Origin: JAKVBH01 sp049800955
Lineage (GTDB): Bacteria > Pseudomonadota > Alphaproteobacteria > Rhodobacterales > Rhodobacteraceae
Length of the DNA: 64,000 nucleotides
Reading direction: 5' to 3'
NCBI RefSeq assembly: GCF_049800955.1
Contig: NZ_JBNAGA010000001.1
Span: forward strand, 682,001 to 746,000
Part shown: positions 62,531-64,000 of the stretch, piece after piece
Layout of the letters: each line of letters starts with the position of its first letter
How positions within the stretch are numbered: position 1 is the first letter of the stretch
The notes under the pieces: generated by a model
What the model saw: only the letters and a program-made list of their open reading frames with translations
Told to the model about the DNA's origin: nothing
Databases searched by the model: none
Position numbers and translations under genes: made by a program

Positions 62531-62554
62531 AAAGTGGGGCAGCTTGCCCCATTT
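62531..62554 (+). terminator. Probable terminator after clpX
   Basis: TGGGGCA-GCT-TGCCCCA forms a 7-bp stem, extended by AAG/TTT pairs (one G-T), followed by TTTCG. It is a weak Rho-independent candidate 30 bp after clpX. Confidence 0.5.
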
Positions 62555-62645
62555 CGTCGTTTAACGGCCTTTTGCTTTTATCGAAACGCGACCCAGGCCT
62601 TTGGCCCGGCGTGAAATTCCCGATTTACCCTATGAAGGACAGATC

Positions 62646-63008
62646 ATGACAATTCAGCGTATTTCTTCCGGCGGCGAGTTCGAGGCCAAGGTTGGCTATT
62701 GCCGGGCCGTAGTGGCAGGCGGCTTTGTCCACATCGCAGGCACGGTCGGGCAGGGCGATACCGTCGTTGAGCAATGCCGCAGCGCGCTCTCCATTATTGG
62801 CGATGCCCTCGCCAAGGCGGGCAGTTCCTGGGAAAATGTTGTGCGCGTGACCTACTACTTGCCTGATCGCCATGAGTTCGCACCCTGCTTTCCCATCCTT
62901 GCTGAGACCTTTGGCGACCATCCGCCCGCCGCGACCATGATCGAATGCGGCCTGATCGATCCGAAATACCGCATCGAAATTGAAATCACCGCGCTGGCAG
63001 GCGGCTGA
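62646..63008 (+). CDS. RidA-like (YjgF/YER057c/UK114 family) protein, catalytic Arg absent
   Basis: A 120-aa protein of the Rid family: CRAVVAGGFVHIAGTVGQG, VEQCRSALSIIGDALAKAG and RIEIEITALAGG. In RidA the imine-deaminase Arg lies in an ARS segment after the last helix; here the matching place reads PPAATMIECG, so Ala replaces Arg. Activity may differ from RidA. AAGGA precedes the ATG at 62646. It lies between clpX and the NDUFA12 gene. Confidence 0.88.
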   Translation: MTIQRISSGGEFEAKVGYCRAVVAGGFVHIAGTVGQGDTVVEQCRSALSIIGDALAKAGSSWENVVRVTYYLPDRHEFAPCFPILAETFGDHPPAATMIECGLIDPKYRIEIEITALAGG

Positions 63009-63117
63009 GTCAAATCTTCAGAGCATCTTTACGCCCGTCTGCCAGCCTGCGCGCTGGTGTCACTGGACCTTTGCGCCGCGATACGGCATATCGAGAGTAA
63101 GAGATCAGGAGGCCTCC

Positions 63118-63501
63118 ATGGGTATTCTCAACACAGTTCTGCGCGCGGTAACCTGGTGGAATGGCTCCACGTTGGGGACTCAGCTCTACACCTGGCGCAA
63201 GGGCGAAAAAGTGGGCGAGGATGAACAGGGCAACATGTTCTATCAGTCGCGCGACGGGAAACGCCGTTGGGTGATCTACAACGGGGAAGCCGAGGCAAGC
63301 CGGATCGGCGCAGCCTGGCATGGCTGGTTGCACCACACGTATCAGGACGCACCAACAGATGCGCCACTGCCGCGCAAGTCGTGGGAGAAGCCGCATCTGG
63401 AGAATGTGACGGGCACGGCGCTCGCCTATGCTCCGGCAGGTTCGCTGCGCCGCAAGGATCCTGAGCCGCGTGCGGATTACGAGGCCTGGAGCCCCGAATA
63501 A
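63118..63501 (+). CDS. NADH:ubiquinone oxidoreductase subunit NDUFA12 family
   Basis: A 127-aa protein of the NDUFA12/B17.2 complex I accessory family. Features are MGILNTVLRAVTWWNGSTLGTQLYTWRKG and RWVIYNGEAEASRIGAAWHGWLHH. Bacterial homologues occur in alphaproteobacteria with mitochondrial-like complex I. AGGAGG precedes the ATG at 63118. It often lies next to genes for MlaD and DUF2155 in roseobacters. It probably helps stability or assembly at the complex I matrix arm. Confidence 0.95.
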   Translation: MGILNTVLRAVTWWNGSTLGTQLYTWRKGEKVGEDEQGNMFYQSRDGKRRWVIYNGEAEASRIGAAWHGWLHHTYQDAPTDAPLPRKSWEKPHLENVTGTALAYAPAGSLRRKDPEPRADYEAWSPE

Positions 63502-63549
63502 CGGACCCGCACAAGCGGACCTGACCAGACAACCGGAGCGTGGGGCGCG

Positions 63550-63999
63550 ATGTCTGAAAATACAACAGAAGTTCTGGTGGGCGGCGCTGTCCTCGCGGCA
63601 GCGGTGGCCTTTGTGATCTATGCAGGTCAGGCGACAGGTCTTGGCCAGAGCTCCACAGGTTATGAACTCAGCGCGTCCTTCCGCTCTCTGGAGGGGGTGC
63701 AGGTTGGCACGGATGTGCGTTTGGCAGGCGTGAAAATCGGTACCGTAACGGAAGTGACGCTGAACCCGGAAACCTACCGCGCTGATACATCCTTCTCAAT
63801 CCGCGATGCGGTTGAAATCCCGGACGACAGCGCGATTGTGATCTCCTCTGAAGGCTTGCTCGGCGGTAATTTCGTGGAAGTTCTCCCCGGTGGATCACCC
63901 TTCTATTTCGAGGGGGGCGACGAAATCATCGATACACAAGGGGCCGTCTCGCTCATTTCGCTTCTGCTGAAATTCGTCGCTGGCGGAGGGGACGAATGA
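63550..63999 (+). CDS. mlaD: MlaD-family outer membrane lipid asymmetry protein
   Basis: A 149-aa MlaD. An N-terminal membrane anchor (residues about 7-27, TEVLVGGAVLAAAVAFVIYAG) leads to the periplasmic MCE domain (about 38-115), with LEGVQVGTDVRLAGVKIGTV and SSEGLLGGNFVEVLPGG. MlaD forms a hexamer in the MlaFEDB complex for phospholipid transport at the inner membrane. The gene is complete at the window end (stop 63997-63999). Its partners mlaE and mlaF are not in the window. Confidence 0.93.
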   Translation: MSENTTEVLVGGAVLAAAVAFVIYAGQATGLGQSSTGYELSASFRSLEGVQVGTDVRLAGVKIGTVTEVTLNPETYRADTSFSIRDAVEIPDDSAIVISSEGLLGGNFVEVLPGGSPFYFEGGDEIIDTQGAVSLISLLLKFVAGGGDE

Positions 64000-64000
64000 G

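Overview
The window is a GC-rich, densely packed stretch of an alphaproteobacterial chromosome, most likely from the Roseobacter group (Rhodobacteraceae). Evidence: the ClpP-ClpX pair; an NDUFA12-type complex I accessory protein beside MlaD; a lipoyl-domain-bearing dihydrolipoyl dehydrogenase behind AceE and AceF; a DmdC-like acyl-CoA dehydrogenase; TRAP transport; DUF3726 and TIGR01620 proteins. I see no rRNA, tRNA, CRISPR array, insertion sequence or prophage. Most genes are chromosomal housekeeping or catabolic genes. The one stretch with clearly foreign composition is about 35.75-36.84 kb.

Region by region. 0-3.4 kb: a signalling locus with a DUF294 protein tail, a small membrane protein, a lone receiver and a membrane PAS protein fused to a DnaQ-like exonuclease. 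3.5-13.5 kb: an all-minus fatty-acid block. A MerR regulator precedes a DmdC-like dehydrogenase, a 70-aa protein and a second acyl-CoA dehydrogenase; a second unit holds a GST, a thiolase, three overlapping NTF2-like genes carrying four domains, and FadJ. 13.5-19 kb: GFA protein, argF-argD, LysR, GNAT and an M19-like protein. 19.3-26.9 kb: a winged-helix/TPR regulator, an uncharacterised protein with DUF3726, truA, and a ycjX-GNAT-ycjF operon. 27-35.7 kb: glycosyltransferase, MATE pump, two hotdog thioesterases facing a second MerR, hrpB, DUF3108, meaB and rpmB. 36-38.8 kb: an AT-rich membrane protein overlapping parE. 38.9-51.1 kb: a GntR regulator facing a TRAP transporter, D-lactate dehydrogenase and the pyruvate dehydrogenase genes. 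51.2-55.8 kb: capsule genes kpsS, a Wza/KpsD-like lipoprotein and kpsC. 55.9-64 kb: ribE, trmB, mlrC, a photolyase-like protein, clpP, clpX, a RidA-like protein, NDUFA12 and mlaD.

The clearest functional theme is acyl-CoA and C3 metabolism: beta-oxidation under a MerR regulator with a good LiuR-like palindrome upstream, thioesterases beside a paralogous MerR, MeaB, and an apparent uptake-to-acetyl-CoA line (TRAP, Dld, AceE/AceF/Lpd).

Observations beyond gene annotation: a six-copy dispersed intergenic hairpin repeat ending CAAGATGAAGG; four NTF2-like domains in three overlapping genes inside a beta-oxidation operon; an M19 protein lacking part of its expected metal site; a photolyase-like protein with apparently swapped domain order; 21-bp direct repeats in a divergent promoter region; and a structured leader before aceE. 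Many start codons were moved inward from the longest open frame using Shine-Dalgarno sequences and family lengths.
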